Assembly (NCBI RefSeq): GCF_028751035.1
Contig: NZ_CP063533.1
Location: 248,001 to 312,000, forward strand
Source of the DNA: Helicobacter winghamensis ATCC BAA-430
GTDB lineage: Bacteria; Campylobacterota; Campylobacteria; Campylobacterales; Helicobacteraceae
Direction of reading: 5' to 3'
Length of the DNA: 64,000 nucleotides
This document shows, piece by piece, positions 1 through 8,668 of the stretch. Below the pieces are notes generated by a model, which worked only from the letters and a program-made list of their open reading frames with translations, searched no databases and had not been told where the DNA came from. The first letter of the stretch is position 1. Every line of letters begins with the position of its first letter. Made by a program: the position numbers and the translations under genes.

Positions 1-161
1 ATCACGCAATAGCCATTAGAAAGTAAGGTTTCACAAGCTACTCTAGCCTTTGGGTCGTGTTCAATAATATAGTCTAAAATCGCGTCACTAATTTGGTCAG
101 CCATTTTATCGGGGTGCCCTTCTGTTACAGATTCTGAAGTAAAAAGAAACTCTTTTTGCAT
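1..161 (-). CDS. metK: S-adenosylmethionine synthetase, N-terminal part (cut by window edge)
   Basis: Makes S-adenosylmethionine from ATP and methionine in the cytoplasm. Only the first 53 residues are present, since the gene runs off the left edge. The start [19 protein letters not shown] and the following DQISDAILD are the family's conserved N-terminal block, with the His and Asp of the GHPDK motif that contact ATP and metal. It is divergent from the peroxiredoxin gene at 305, with about 140 bases between. In H. pylori metK also lies next to ndk, which fits the ndk gene 4 kb away. Confidence 0.95.
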   Translation of the reverse strand, partial: MQKEFLFTSESVTEGHPDKMADQISDAILDYIIEHDPKARVACETLLSNGYCV

Positions 162-257
162 AAATTCACCTTGTATTTTGAAATAATTTGCAATTCTAAC
201 ATAAAAAACTTAAAAGTTTTAATTTTGCATTTATATTATGTTGGTTAGAATTTCGCA

Positions 258-276
258 ATTGATATTTTTTATCAAT
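258..276. promoter_or_regulatory. Perfect 7-5-7 palindrome upstream of the peroxiredoxin gene
   Basis: ATTGATA, five T, TATCAAT lies 28 bases before the ahpC-type start codon, in the metK/peroxiredoxin intergenic region. Its symmetry and position suggest an operator, and a peroxide- or iron-responsive regulator of the Fur/PerR family would suit the gene. It does not match a Fur or PerR box well, so this is inference; the region is very AT-rich. Confidence 0.35.
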
Positions 277-304
277 AAATTATTTTTACATTAAGGATTT
301 AACA

Positions 305-901
305 ATGTTAGTTACAAAAAAAGCTCCCGATTTTAAAGCGTCTGCTGTTTTAGCAAATAATCAAATTGTAAAAGATTTTGAACTTTCAAAAAATCTTGGC
401 AAAAATGGTGCAGTTTTGTTTTTCTGGCCTTTGGATTTTACTTTTGTTTGTCCATCAGAAATTATTGCAATGGATCATAGAGTGAAAGACTTTGAAGCAA
501 AAGGATTTAATGTAATTGGTGTGTCTATTGACTCTGATGTTGTGCATTTTGCTTGGAAAAACACTCCTGTAAATCAAGGTGGAATCGGAAATGTGCAATT
601 CCCTATGGTTGCAGATTTAAATAAACAAATTTCAAGAGATTATGATGTGTTGTTTGATGAGTCTGTTGCACTTAGAGGTTCTTTCTTAATTGATAAAAAT
701 CAAGTAATCCGCCACGCTGTAATTAATGATTTACCGCTTGGTAGAAATATGGACGAAATGCTAAGAATGTGTGATGCTTTAACATTCTTTGAAGAGCACG
801 GAGAAGTATGTCCAGCTGGCTGGAATAAAGGCGATAAGGGAATGAAAGCAACAACAGAAGGTGTTGCAGAATATCTTGCACAAAACGCTGATAAATTATA
901 A
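305..901 (+). CDS. ahpC: 2-Cys peroxiredoxin (AhpC/TSA family)
   Basis: Reduces hydrogen peroxide, organic peroxides and peroxynitrite with electrons from thioredoxin, and is a main oxidative defence of microaerophiles. The protein has 198 residues, normal for the family. The peroxidatic cysteine is Cys49 in DFTFVCPSE and the resolving cysteine is Cys169 in GEVCPAGW, so it is a typical 2-Cys enzyme. The ATG follows TTAAGGATTTAACA, giving a ribosome site at good spacing. It stands alone, with a hairpin directly after the stop codon. It is called TsaA in H. pylori. Confidence 0.95.
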   Translation: MLVTKKAPDFKASAVLANNQIVKDFELSKNLGKNGAVLFFWPLDFTFVCPSEIIAMDHRVKDFEAKGFNVIGVSIDSDVVHFAWKNTPVNQGGIGNVQFPMVADLNKQISRDYDVLFDESVALRGSFLIDKNQVIRHAVINDLPLGRNMDEMLRMCDALTFFEEHGEVCPAGWNKGDKGMKATTEGVAEYLAQNADKL

Positions 902-906
902 TTTTA

Positions 907-930
907 CAAGATTCCATTTTTGGAATCTTG
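907..930. terminator. Hairpin after ahpC built from GATTCC/GGAATC
   Basis: CAAGATTCCA, TTTT, TGGAATCTTG forms a perfect 10-bp stem with a 4-base loop, five bases after the peroxiredoxin stop. No clean T run follows, so it is a weak intrinsic terminator or an mRNA 3' stabiliser. The stem is made of two inverted copies of the hexamer over-represented across the window. Confidence 0.6.
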
Positions 931-992
931 AACTTCTTATTCAAACTTCCTAAATTTAATTTCAAACTTGCATATTTTTGGAAAAACTTAAG

Positions 993-998
993 TATAAT
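993..998 (+). promoter_or_regulatory. -10 box TATAAT before the MFS gene
   Basis: TATAATGC lies 34 bases before the ATG at 1032, the right distance for a housekeeping promoter with a short leader. A TTGCAT at 968-973 could serve as -35 with a 19-base spacer, but Campylobacterota promoters often lack a clear -35. Confidence 0.5.
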
Positions 999-1031
999 GC
1001 GCGCCTAATTTTTGGATTTTTAAGGATAGAA

Positions 1032-2168
1032 ATGCAAGCTGTTATTGCAATTGCCTTTGCTGCATTTATTTTCAATACTTCAGAATTTATCCCTATTGGG
1101 CTTTTAACGCTTATTGCCACAGATTTTGGAATCACAGAAGCTAAGGCTGGATTTTTAATGAGTGTGTATGCGTGGGTTGTTGCGCTTGCTTCGTTACCTT
1201 TAATGCTTGCGTGTTCGCGTTTTGATTTAAGACGCCTTTTGCTCTTTGTAATGGGGTTATTTATCGTCAGCCATATTTTTTCTACATTTGCGGATAATTA
1301 TTATATGTTAATGGCTTCAAGGTTGGGGGTTGCCTGTGCGCACGCATTGTTTTGGTCAATCGCTACGCCAATGGCGGTGCGCGTTGCTCCAAAGGGAAAG
1401 GAAAGCGTGGCGATTAGTTTTGTGATTGTAGGGACTAGTATAGCACTGCTTGCCGGGCTTCCTTTAGGGCGTGTGATTGGATTGTATTTAGGTTGGAGAG
1501 TGAGTTTTTTTAGCATTGGAATTGTAGCGTTTTTAGTCTTTTTGGTGCTATTAAAAACCTTGCCACAAATGCCAACAAGTGGAGCGATTTCCTTGCGTTC
1601 TTTACCACAGCTTCTAAAAACACCAAAGCTCTTAGGGGTTTATGGTATCACAATGTGCCTAGTTACTGCCCATTTCATTGCATATAGTTATATTGAACCA
1701 TTTTTAGCGCAAAATGCGCATTTTAGTCAAAATGCAATTACGGCAACGCTTATAATCTTTGGTGCAATGGGGATTGTTGGGGGATATTTGTTTTCTAAAT
1801 ATCACGATAAATATAAGGAAACTTTTTTGACTTTTGCAATTTTTGGAGTTTTTGTTGCGTTATTGCTTTTGAAGCTTTTAAGTTTTAGCGGATTTGGCGT
1901 TGTTTTAGTCTGTTTGCTTTGGGGTTTATCTATTGTAATGTTTGGACTTGCTTTTCAGGCAAAGGTATTGCATTTAGTGCCTGTTGGAACTTCTGTTGCG
2001 ATGTCTATTTTTTCTGGAATTTATAATGTTGGAATCGGAAGTGGTGCTTATTTTGGCGGATTAATTACAGAGTATTTAAGTGTAGGATATGTGGGCTACT
2101 TTGGAGCGTTTTTAGCATTTTTTGTTTGCGTGTATTACAAGGGAAGTTTTGCAAAAAAGATTCCATAG
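1032..2168 (+). CDS. MFS efflux transporter, sugar-efflux (SotB/YdeA)-like
   Basis: A 378-residue inner-membrane protein with about 12 hydrophobic segments, of the major facilitator superfamily. The opening FNTSEFIPIGLLTLIATDFGITEAKAG is the signature of the SotB/YdeA and arabinose efflux group. It probably exports small sugars or drugs by proton antiport; the substrate is not visible. I place the start at 1032, where AAGGAT precedes the ATG, rather than at an upstream ATG (978) that lies before the -10 box. Its TAG stop sits in the loop of a hairpin shared with the convergent HDOD gene. Confidence 0.75.
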   Translation: MQAVIAIAFAAFIFNTSEFIPIGLLTLIATDFGITEAKAGFLMSVYAWVVALASLPLMLACSRFDLRRLLLFVMGLFIVSHIFSTFADNYYMLMASRLGVACAHALFWSIATPMAVRVAPKGKESVAISFVIVGTSIALLAGLPLGRVIGLYLGWRVSFFSIGIVAFLVFLVLLKTLPQMPTSGAISLRSLPQLLKTPKLLGVYGITMCLVTAHFIAYSYIEPFLAQNAHFSQNAITATLIIFGAMGIVGGYLFSKYHDKYKETFLTFAIFGVFVALLLLKLLSFSGFGVVLVCLLWGLSIVMFGLAFQAKVLHLVPVGTSVAMSIFSGIYNVGIGSGAYFGGLITEYLSVGYVGYFGAFLAFFVCVYYKGSFAKKIP

Positions 2169-2178
2169 TTGGAATCTT
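2157..2178. terminator. Bidirectional hairpin shared by two convergent stop codons
   Basis: AAGATTCCA, TAGT, TGGAATCTT is a perfect 9-bp stem. The loop contains the TAG stop of the plus-strand transporter, and the distal arm overlaps the TAA stop of the minus-strand HDOD gene (2177-2179). A run of A upstream supplies a U tract for minus-strand transcripts. It uses the same GATTCC/GGAATC pair as the hairpin at 907. Confidence 0.65.
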
Positions 2179-3028
2179 AATCATCTTTGATGAGATTTTC
2201 TTTTGCTTCTTCTGGGAGTTTTGCTAGAAAATTTGCCATATTGAAATTAACACCTTGCCCTATGGCTTCGTTAATAAGCGCAATGGATTTTTTAGAATTG
2301 AATTGACTAAGCGGATGATAAGGCTCAAAGAGACAATTTGTAACTGCAAGCGCATAGGAATTCTTTTTTATTTCTTGTGTTGCTGCGTGGGGGTTATGAA
2401 TGTAGGCTATGCTTTGGATTAAGCGTTCATCAAACTCCCAGTGATTAAACAAGAAGCCTAAAAATGAAATGCTATCTACTCCACAATATTGATTTTCTAA
2501 GTTATGCACATCTTGAAAATTATTAGCTTTGTTTTGCTCTAAAAATTCCTTATCCTTGCCAGATTTAATGAGCATATCAGAGAGTAAAATCATTCCTAAG
2601 CGCAATAGCATTGCACAAGGGATTAACTCATTTGCAAGTGCTTTATCTTCTTCCCTTAACCACGCTGAAATAAAATCCACTTCCTTAGAGCAGTTTGTTA
2701 AAAACGCATTATTATCTAGCCCATAGGGCGAAACATTAATAGAGAAGTTTGAGCGGATTGCATTTGCCATAACAGTGTTTTTAATTGTTCCAGCTCCTAG
2801 CAAAGATACAACTTGTTGGATAGTGGAAACTTGGCGTGATAGCCCATAAAAAGGAGAATTTGCAAGGCGTAACAACTCGCCTACAATTAAGGGATCTTTT
2901 GAAAGGATTTCTGCAACTTTAGAGACTTCCAAATCAGCTCCACTGGAATCTACATAATTACGCAATTCTATAACTGTTTGTGGTAGCGGTGGTAGCTCTT
3001 TAATGGTTTCTACAAGTAAAGGATTCAT
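2177..3028 (-). CDS. HDOD domain protein
   Basis: A 283-residue cytoplasmic protein made almost wholly of an HDOD domain, an HD-related fold that usually lacks the metal-binding residues and serves signalling rather than catalysis. The N-terminal ELPPLPQTVIELRN and ILSKDPLIVGELLRLANSPFYGL are the family's diagnostic blocks. Such proteins in Campylobacterota are linked to stress response and gene regulation. No second domain (GGDEF, EAL, receiver) is fused. The start has AGAGGAAA upstream. It is monocistronic between divergent mqnA and the convergent transporter. Confidence 0.8.
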   Translation of the reverse strand: MNPLLVETIKELPPLPQTVIELRNYVDSSGADLEVSKVAEILSKDPLIVGELLRLANSPFYGLSRQVSTIQQVVSLLGAGTIKNTVMANAIRSNFSINVSPYGLDNNAFLTNCSKEVDFISAWLREEDKALANELIPCAMLLRLGMILLSDMLIKSGKDKEFLEQNKANNFQDVHNLENQYCGVDSISFLGFLFNHWEFDERLIQSIAYIHNPHAATQEIKKNSYALAVTNCLFEPYHPLSQFNSKKSIALINEAIGQGVNFNMANFLAKLPEEAKENLIKDD

Positions 3029-3178
3029 AGGATTTTCCTCTAGTTTATGTTGTTAATCAAAAGGTAGATTTTATATTAAATTTATTAAAACAATCCTTTA
3101 ATATTGAAGCGAGTTTTAGGGGGCAAGGCTTTTTGGTTTAAGTTATGTTAAAATAATGCAAATTTTTAAGGATTTTTG

Positions 3179-3898
3179 ATGCGTTTTGGAAAAATTGATT
3201 ATTTAAATCTTTTGCCTTTTGAAGTCTTTGTGCGTGCTTATCCAAAACTTTCGCAATTTCAGCTATTTTATAATAAGAAGAAATCTTATCCTGCACATTT
3301 AAATAAGGAATTTTTGTTTCAACGCATTGATGCTGGGTTTATTTCATCTATTGCGGCTTTAAGGGCTAAAAAAGAGAGATTTCAAGCAACTAACATTGGA
3401 ATCATAGCGCGTAAAAGAGTAATAAGTGTGATTTGTTTGCCAGAAGAGAGAGGTGATGATTATCAATCTGCAACTTCAAATGCGCTTTTAAGGGTATTGG
3501 GATTAAAAGGGCGTGTGTTAATTGGTGATAGAGCATTGGTAGAAGTGTTGCAGCAAGAGCAAAATTTTAGAGAAAAGGGAAAGGGGGTTACCTATTTGGA
3601 TATGGGGGAAAAATGGGTGCAAAAAGAGCATTTGCCTTTTGTGTTTGGGCGTTTGTGCGTTAGGGAAAATAAGGAATTTTATGCAAAATTAATGCGTGCC
3701 TTTGCGAAAAAAAAGAAAATTAAGATTCCATATTTTATGCTTAAAAATACAGAGTCTAAAAGTGGAGTGGAAGCCAAAGAGATTTTAAATTATCTTCAAG
3801 TCCTATCTTATGTAATAGATAAAAAGGCTTGGTTTGGAGTGGAGCGGTTTTATCGTAAATTGAGAATTTTAGGAATTAAACCGCCAAAAAGATTTTAG
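3179..3898 (+). CDS. mqnA: Chorismate dehydratase MqnA (futalosine menaquinone pathway)
   Basis: Converts chorismate to 3-enolpyruvyl-benzoate, the first step of the futalosine route to menaquinone used by Helicobacter and Campylobacter in place of the MenF/MenD pathway. The 239-residue protein starts RFGKIDYLNLLPFEVF, which matches the family's conserved start, and has DAGFISSIAAL as the next conserved block. It is a small periplasmic-binding-protein-like fold without signal peptide. The ATG at 3179 follows TAAGGATTTTTG, and the TTG one codon upstream is not needed. Other pathway genes (mqnB, C, D, E) are not in the window. Confidence 0.85.
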   Translation: MRFGKIDYLNLLPFEVFVRAYPKLSQFQLFYNKKKSYPAHLNKEFLFQRIDAGFISSIAALRAKKERFQATNIGIIARKRVISVICLPEERGDDYQSATSNALLRVLGLKGRVLIGDRALVEVLQQEQNFREKGKGVTYLDMGEKWVQKEHLPFVFGRLCVRENKEFYAKLMRAFAKKKKIKIPYFMLKNTESKSGVEAKEILNYLQVLSYVIDKKAWFGVERFYRKLRILGIKPPKRF

Positions 3899-3932
3899 CA
3901 GTTTTTAATTTTAAACTAAAATCTAGGTTTAA

Positions 3933-3943
3933 TATAATATAAT
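3933..3943 (+). promoter_or_regulatory. Overlapping -10 boxes before ndk
   Basis: TATAATATAAT holds two overlapping TATAAT hexamers about 50 bases upstream of the ndk start. This is the likely promoter of the ndk-rpmF-plsX-fabH run. Confidence 0.45.
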
Positions 3944-3993
3944 TTTGCCCTTAAATTTTAAAAAATCCCAAAAATATGGGTTTAGGAGTAGCA

Positions 3994-4407
3994 ATGGAGC
4001 AGACATTATCCATTATCAAGCCTGATGCAGTGCAAAAAAATGTGATTGGGAAAATTGTTGATAGATTTGAAAGCAATGGCTTAAGAATTGCAGCAATGAA
4101 AAAAATTAGGCTTAGTAGAAATGATGCAAAAGAATTTTATGCAGTGCATAAAGAGCGTCCTTTCTTTAATGATTTAGTTGATTTTATGGTAAGCGGACCT
4201 GTGGTTGTAATGGTTCTTGAGGGGTTAAATGCTGTGGCTAAAAATCGTGAGCTTATGGGAGCAACAAATCCAAAAGAAGCAGCAGCTGGGACTATCCGCG
4301 CAGACTTTGCTGATAGCATTGATGCAAATGCAGTGCATGGAAGCGATAGTTTAGAAAACGCACAAAGAGAGGTTGCATTTTTCTTTTCAACAAGGGAAAT
4401 TTGTTAG
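3994..4407 (+). CDS. ndk: Nucleoside diphosphate kinase
   Basis: Transfers the gamma phosphate from ATP to nucleoside diphosphates and balances NTP and dNTP pools. It has 137 residues, the usual size. [15 protein letters not shown] is the family's N terminus, and the phosphorylated histidine is at about residue 115 in NAVHGSDS. The start at 3994 has AGGAG at 3984-3988. It heads a run with a DUF177-like gene, rpmF, plsX and fabH, an order I know from H. pylori and C. jejuni. Confidence 0.95.
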   Translation: MEQTLSIIKPDAVQKNVIGKIVDRFESNGLRIAAMKKIRLSRNDAKEFYAVHKERPFFNDLVDFMVSGPVVVMVLEGLNAVAKNRELMGATNPKEAAAGTIRADFADSIDANAVHGSDSLENAQREVAFFFSTREIC

Positions 4408-4410
4408 TTA

Positions 4411-4782
4411 ATGCAATTAGCTTTTCAAAAGGCATTCCAAACCTGTAAAAATGGAGAAAAGATTCCATTTTTGGTTCAAAGCGATGATAAAAAAGCACAA
4501 TTAGAAGGCGTGCTTTTTTATGAAAAGGGTCATTTTAATTTATTAAAATTAAAAGGAATCCTTAAGGGAAGCATTACTTTAATCTGCGATATTAGCGGAG
4601 AAGAATATGAAAAAATACTTAATGAGCCTTTAGAATTTTATCTAAGTGATGGCATTATAAATTTAGATAATGAAAATTTTGAAGATGTAATTGAGTGTGA
4701 AAATGGTAATATTAACTTAAGTGAGATTTTAAATGGCGAGTTAGAGATAATTCGTTGTGATTATCACACAAAAGATGATTAA
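4411..4782 (+). CDS. Conserved protein upstream of rpmF, DUF177/YceD-like by position
   Basis: A 123-residue acidic protein starting three bases after ndk. I do not recognise it by sequence alone. The order DUF177-rpmF-plsX-fabH is widespread in bacteria, where the DUF177 (YceD) protein is tied to 23S rRNA or L32 handling, and this gene fills that slot. The stretch LICDISGEEYEKILNEPLEFYLSDG resembles the Cys-plus-acidic core of that family, but only one of the usual cysteines is clear. Function is inferred from context. Confidence 0.55.
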   Translation: MQLAFQKAFQTCKNGEKIPFLVQSDDKKAQLEGVLFYEKGHFNLLKLKGILKGSITLICDISGEEYEKILNEPLEFYLSDGIINLDNENFEDVIECENGNINLSEILNGELEIIRCDYHTKDD

Positions 4783-4799
4783 TTTTTAAGGAGTAAAAA

Positions 4800-4955
4800 A
4801 TGGCAGTACCAAAAAGACGCGTAAGTAAAACAAGAGCAGCAAAAAGAAGAACACATTACAAACTAACATTGGCGGTTCCTGTAAAAGATAAGGATGGTAG
4901 TTGGAAAATGCCGCACCGCGTAAATAAATTTACTGGAAATTACAAAAGCAACTAA
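4800..4955 (+). CDS. rpmF: 50S ribosomal protein L32
   Basis: A 51-residue basic ribosomal protein read directly from the [20 protein letters not shown] is the unmistakable L32 start. TTAAGGAG precedes the ATG. The zinc-binding cysteines found in some L32 proteins are absent, as in other Campylobacterota. It lies 17 bases after the DUF177-like gene and 15 before plsX, so it is almost certainly co-transcribed with them. Confidence 0.97.
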   Translation: MAVPKRRVSKTRAAKRRTHYKLTLAVPVKDKDGSWKMPHRVNKFTGNYKSN

Positions 4956-4970
4956 TATTAGGGTGCAATA

Positions 4971-5957
4971 ATGAGAATTGCCGTAGATGCAATGGGTGGG
5001 GATTATGGCTCTGTGCCACTTGTGCAAGGATCGTTGCAAGCCTTAAAAGAGCGTGATTTTACGCTTGTGCTTGTGGGCGATGAGCAAGTGATTAAGCCTT
5101 TAATTCCTGCAAATTTACAAAGCAAAGTGGAAATTGTGCATTGTAATGATTTTATTGCAATGGAAGAGAGTGCAACTTCTGCGCTAAAGCGAAAAGAGAG
5201 CTCTATTTATATTGCAATGGAAATGTTAAAAAACAAAGCCATAGATGGAGTTGTTTCTGCTGGGCATAGTGGTGCAACAATGAGTTTAGCCACACTAAAA
5301 ATTGGGCGATTAAACAATGTTTTGCGTCCTGCAATTTGTACGCTTATGCCACGCATTGATGGAAACAAAAGCTTAGTTTTAGATGCTGGGGCAAATGTGG
5401 ATTGCAAGCCAGAAAATTTGTTTGAGTTTGGAATTATGGGCTACGAATATGCAAGGGCGATTTTAAATTACCCTAAAGTGCGTATTGGTCTGCTTGCAAA
5501 TGGAGAAGAAGAGTGCAAGGGCAATGAGATGACAAAAGTTGCTTTTGAGCTTTTAAAGAAGCATCCAAACTTTATAGGCAATGTGGAAGGGAACAATATT
5601 TTTGATAGCAATGTAGAAGTTATTGTTTGTGATGGCTTTGTAGGAAATGCTGTGCTAAAAGCAAGCGAGGGAGTTGCAAACTCTATTTCTTTTTTGCTAA
5701 AAAAACATATTAAGGCTTCCCCGATTGGAATTTTTGGGGCGTTGTTTATGAAAAATGTGTTTAAGAAGCTTAAAAAGCAGATTGACTATGCTGAATATGG
5801 TGGTGCGCCACTTCTTGGCGTAAATGGCAATGTGATTATTTGCCACGGAAAAAGCAATGCAAAGGCGATGAAAAATGCTGTTTTTCAAGCAATTTTGGCT
5901 TATGAAAATGCAGTGAATCATAATATTGAAGTCGCACTAGAAAAATTTAAAAACTAA
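4971..5957 (+). CDS. plsX: Phosphate acyltransferase PlsX
   Basis: Makes acyl-phosphate from acyl-ACP, the first step of phospholipid synthesis by the PlsX/PlsY route, at the membrane surface. It has 328 residues. The start MRIAVDAMGGDYG and the blocks VSAGHSGATMS, ALKRKESS and CDGFVGN are diagnostic. It is followed 13 bases later by fabH, so precursor synthesis and use are joined in one operon. Confidence 0.96.
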   Translation: MRIAVDAMGGDYGSVPLVQGSLQALKERDFTLVLVGDEQVIKPLIPANLQSKVEIVHCNDFIAMEESATSALKRKESSIYIAMEMLKNKAIDGVVSAGHSGATMSLATLKIGRLNNVLRPAICTLMPRIDGNKSLVLDAGANVDCKPENLFEFGIMGYEYARAILNYPKVRIGLLANGEEECKGNEMTKVAFELLKKHPNFIGNVEGNNIFDSNVEVIVCDGFVGNAVLKASEGVANSISFLLKKHIKASPIGIFGALFMKNVFKKLKKQIDYAEYGGAPLLGVNGNVIICHGKSNAKAMKNAVFQAILAYENAVNHNIEVALEKFKN

Positions 5958-5970
5958 AAAGGATTAGCCA

Positions 5971-6984
5971 GTGGAGAAGCCAATATATGCAAGTTTAAGC
6001 TCCATTGGTGCTTATATTCCAAGTCAAATTATTACAAACGATGATCTTTCTAAAATTGTAGAAACTAGCGATGAATGGATTACTAAACGCACAGGGATTA
6101 AAGAGCGTAGATTTGCTGATGATAGTGAGGCTACAAGTGATCTCGCCACAAAGGCTGCAAAATTAGCCATTAAGCGTGCAAATTTAAAGTCTAGTGATAT
6201 AGATGCAGTGATTGTTGCGACAATTTCTCCAGATTATTTTTGTATGCCTTCAACTGCTTGTGTGGTGGCACATAATTTAGGAATTGTTGGCAAGCCTGCA
6301 TTTGATATTGCCGCAGCTTGTAGTGGGTTTATTTATCTGCTTTTTTTGGCAAAGTCTTTGATTGAGTCAAGGGCGCATAAAAATATCTTAATTATCGGTG
6401 CCGAAAAGCTTTCAAGCATTATTGATATGCAAGATAGAAGCACTTGTGTGCTTTTTGGCGATGGGGCTGGGGCAGCTGTGATTAGCCAAACACAGCATAA
6501 AGATTTAAGTATTTTAGATGTAAATTGTGCATCAAATGGACAATACCAAGACTTTTTAATGACTCCGGGTTGTGGAAGCAAGAATCCTGTAAATGATAGG
6601 GTTTTACAAGAGAGATTACAATTTATTAAAATGAAAGGTAATGAGACTTTTAAGCTTGCTGTTAAAACACTCACACAAGATGTTATTGAGATTTTAGAAA
6701 AAAACAATATAAGTAAAGATTTCATTGACTTTTTTATTCCCCATCAGGCGAACTTGCGTATCATTTCTGCTGTGGGTGATGCACTTTCTTTTCCTAAAGA
6801 AAAGATTGCTCTAACGGTGCAAAAATACGGCAACACTTCTGCTGCTTCAATCCCTATGGCAATCAATGAATTGTATGAAGAAGGTAGAATCCAAAAGGGT
6901 TCTAAACTTCTCTTAGACGCTTTTGGTGGTGGTTTAACTTGGGGTTCAGCAATTCTTGCTTTTAATGGAGAGAGTTTAGCCTAA
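5971..6984 (+). CDS. fabH: Beta-ketoacyl-ACP synthase III (FabH)
   Basis: Starts fatty acid synthesis by condensing acetyl-CoA with malonyl-ACP. It has 337 residues. The catalytic triad is visible: Cys at about 117 in DIAAACSGF, His in FIPHQANLR and Asn in KYGNTSAAS. It begins with GTG at 5971 after AAAAAGGA. The 3' end overlaps the stop of the convergent slt gene by four bases. Confidence 0.96.
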   Translation: MEKPIYASLSSIGAYIPSQIITNDDLSKIVETSDEWITKRTGIKERRFADDSEATSDLATKAAKLAIKRANLKSSDIDAVIVATISPDYFCMPSTACVVAHNLGIVGKPAFDIAAACSGFIYLLFLAKSLIESRAHKNILIIGAEKLSSIIDMQDRSTCVLFGDGAGAAVISQTQHKDLSILDVNCASNGQYQDFLMTPGCGSKNPVNDRVLQERLQFIKMKGNETFKLAVKTLTQDVIEILEKNNISKDFIDFFIPHQANLRIISAVGDALSFPKEKIALTVQKYGNTSAASIPMAINELYEEGRIQKGSKLLLDAFGGGLTWGSAILAFNGESLA

Positions 6985-8654
6985 TACACAAGCGTATCGT
7001 GTAAAAGGTCTAATAGATTAACTTCTTTGCCTAATTTTCTTTGGTAAATTATATAGTTTGCAAGCACTTTTTTCCCATAAATGCGCGATTCTTCATAGGG
7101 TATCATCTCCATACTATACCAAGGATCTAAGGGATTATTCTTTTTAAAAAGATAATTTTTAGCGAGTAAGCGGCGTGTAAAGCCGGGTCCGCCATTGTAG
7201 GCATAAGCAATAAATAAAGGGTGGTTGAATTCTTTTACTAAAGGGCGCGTAAAGTATTCTGCATAAGGCACATTAATCGCTGGGTCAAACATATCTAAAT
7301 AGCCCACTTGTTGTTCTTGTTTTAATTCCTTGGCAATAGCTTTAACATTAAAAGGCATAAGCTGCATAAGTCCTAGTGCATAAGAAGTAGAAATTGCTGT
7401 TGGGATAAAGAGACTTTCTTGTCTAGCAAGCGCATAAAGAAGAGCTTGCTTATCAGTGTTATATTTAGAAAAGACTTCTCTATAAGGCATTAAAAAATAT
7501 TCTTTGTTGAAATCGCGTGAGAGCCAAACATAATGCGCTTTAGTTTCTGCATTATTTGTTTTGAGCAAGAGTTTTTTAGCGGAATCTTGATTAGAAGTTT
7601 TTAGATTTTTAAAGGAATCACGGATTCTTTCCCATTCAAATGGGTTCTTAAAATCCCACTCTGCATTTTTTGCTTGTGTTGAAACATCATAGATAATGCT
7701 ATAATTTGGATTTTCTTGAAGCATTTCAATGCTTGATAGACTGTAAATATCTACTGCTTTAGATTGTGAAACTTCTTGCAAGTAGAGTGCATCATTACTT
7801 GCCAAAAAAGCCCAAAAGGTTGCACGATTTTTATTGAAAGGATATTTTGAAAGCTTTTGGGAATGTAGAAAATAAGAAAGTGCTTGATCTTTTTTATTAG
7901 AGTGCATTGCGTTTAAGCCTAAATAAAAGGAGGTTTCAGCGTCAAGAGCGTTAATAATGCTTTGTGGTTTAATGGTTGTAAGTGAGGCATTAAATGTTTT
8001 AAGGTTTGGTGAGAGAATCATATGTTTTAGCGCGCGGTTAAAATTCTCATTGCGTTCATTGATTAAACGCACTATTATTTCTTTTGGAATCTTAAAATTT
8101 AAATGCTTGCGATATTCTTGAGAGACTGCAAAATAAAAGCTACCAAAGGTTTTAGCATCTTTTGTAATTAGGGATTCAAAGGGATTTTTAGAAGCTAGAA
8201 TTTGTAAGTTTTTAGAAAGATTAGGGTTATGGGGTTGGATTGTATTTGAGATTTTTCTTAGTGTGGCTTTATCTAAGGATTCTGCATTTTTTGTTGTGAG
8301 TGCAAGGGCTACACATTTCGCATCTTCTTTTAAGAGTTTATCTAGGGGCATTCTTTGGCAAATTGTTTGGCGTGAGAGTGTTTTATTGTCGCCTTTTTTA
8401 AAGTAGAGTCCAAAGAGTTTTGCATTTTTGCGTATGGCGAGATTGTAGGCTTCTTTTGCTTCTTTTGGGCTAATATCTTGTTGTAAGAATAGCCAAATAT
8501 AAAAATCTCTTGAAATTCCAGCAGGCTGTTTTTTAAGGTAATCTAGCGTGATGTTTTGATTAATGGTTGGGGCTTTGTGTAATTGTTTATGCTGTTGTGC
8601 TGTTGCGCCACAAGTAAGACTTAGCAAACAAAAAAGAAAAAGAAAATATCGCAT
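6981..8654 (-). CDS. slt: Soluble lytic murein transglycosylase (Slt family)
   Basis: Cleaves peptidoglycan glycan strands to 1,6-anhydro products in the periplasm. The 557-residue protein has a signal peptide (MRYFLFLFCLLSLTCGATAQ), a long helical region that should form the Slt U-shaped domain, and a C-terminal SLT domain. In it LYALARQESLF gives the catalytic Glu, followed by ALGLMQLMPF and AYAYNGGPG. It is shorter than the E. coli enzyme, as in other Campylobacterota. It is the last gene of the gltX-yggT-slt run. Confidence 0.92.
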   Translation of the reverse strand: MRYFLFLFCLLSLTCGATAQQHKQLHKAPTINQNITLDYLKKQPAGISRDFYIWLFLQQDISPKEAKEAYNLAIRKNAKLFGLYFKKGDNKTLSRQTICQRMPLDKLLKEDAKCVALALTTKNAESLDKATLRKISNTIQPHNPNLSKNLQILASKNPFESLITKDAKTFGSFYFAVSQEYRKHLNFKIPKEIIVRLINERNENFNRALKHMILSPNLKTFNASLTTIKPQSIINALDAETSFYLGLNAMHSNKKDQALSYFLHSQKLSKYPFNKNRATFWAFLASNDALYLQEVSQSKAVDIYSLSSIEMLQENPNYSIIYDVSTQAKNAEWDFKNPFEWERIRDSFKNLKTSNQDSAKKLLLKTNNAETKAHYVWLSRDFNKEYFLMPYREVFSKYNTDKQALLYALARQESLFIPTAISTSYALGLMQLMPFNVKAIAKELKQEQQVGYLDMFDPAINVPYAEYFTRPLVKEFNHPLFIAYAYNGGPGFTRRLLAKNYLFKKNNPLDPWYSMEMIPYEESRIYGKKVLANYIIYQRKLGKEVNLLDLLHDTLVY

Positions 8655-8668
8655 TACTTTCCTTAAAT

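Noticed and set aside
978-1031. N-terminal extension of the MFS transporter
   Set aside because: The ATG at 978 lies upstream of the likely -10 box and has no ribosome site, while 1032 has AAGGAT.
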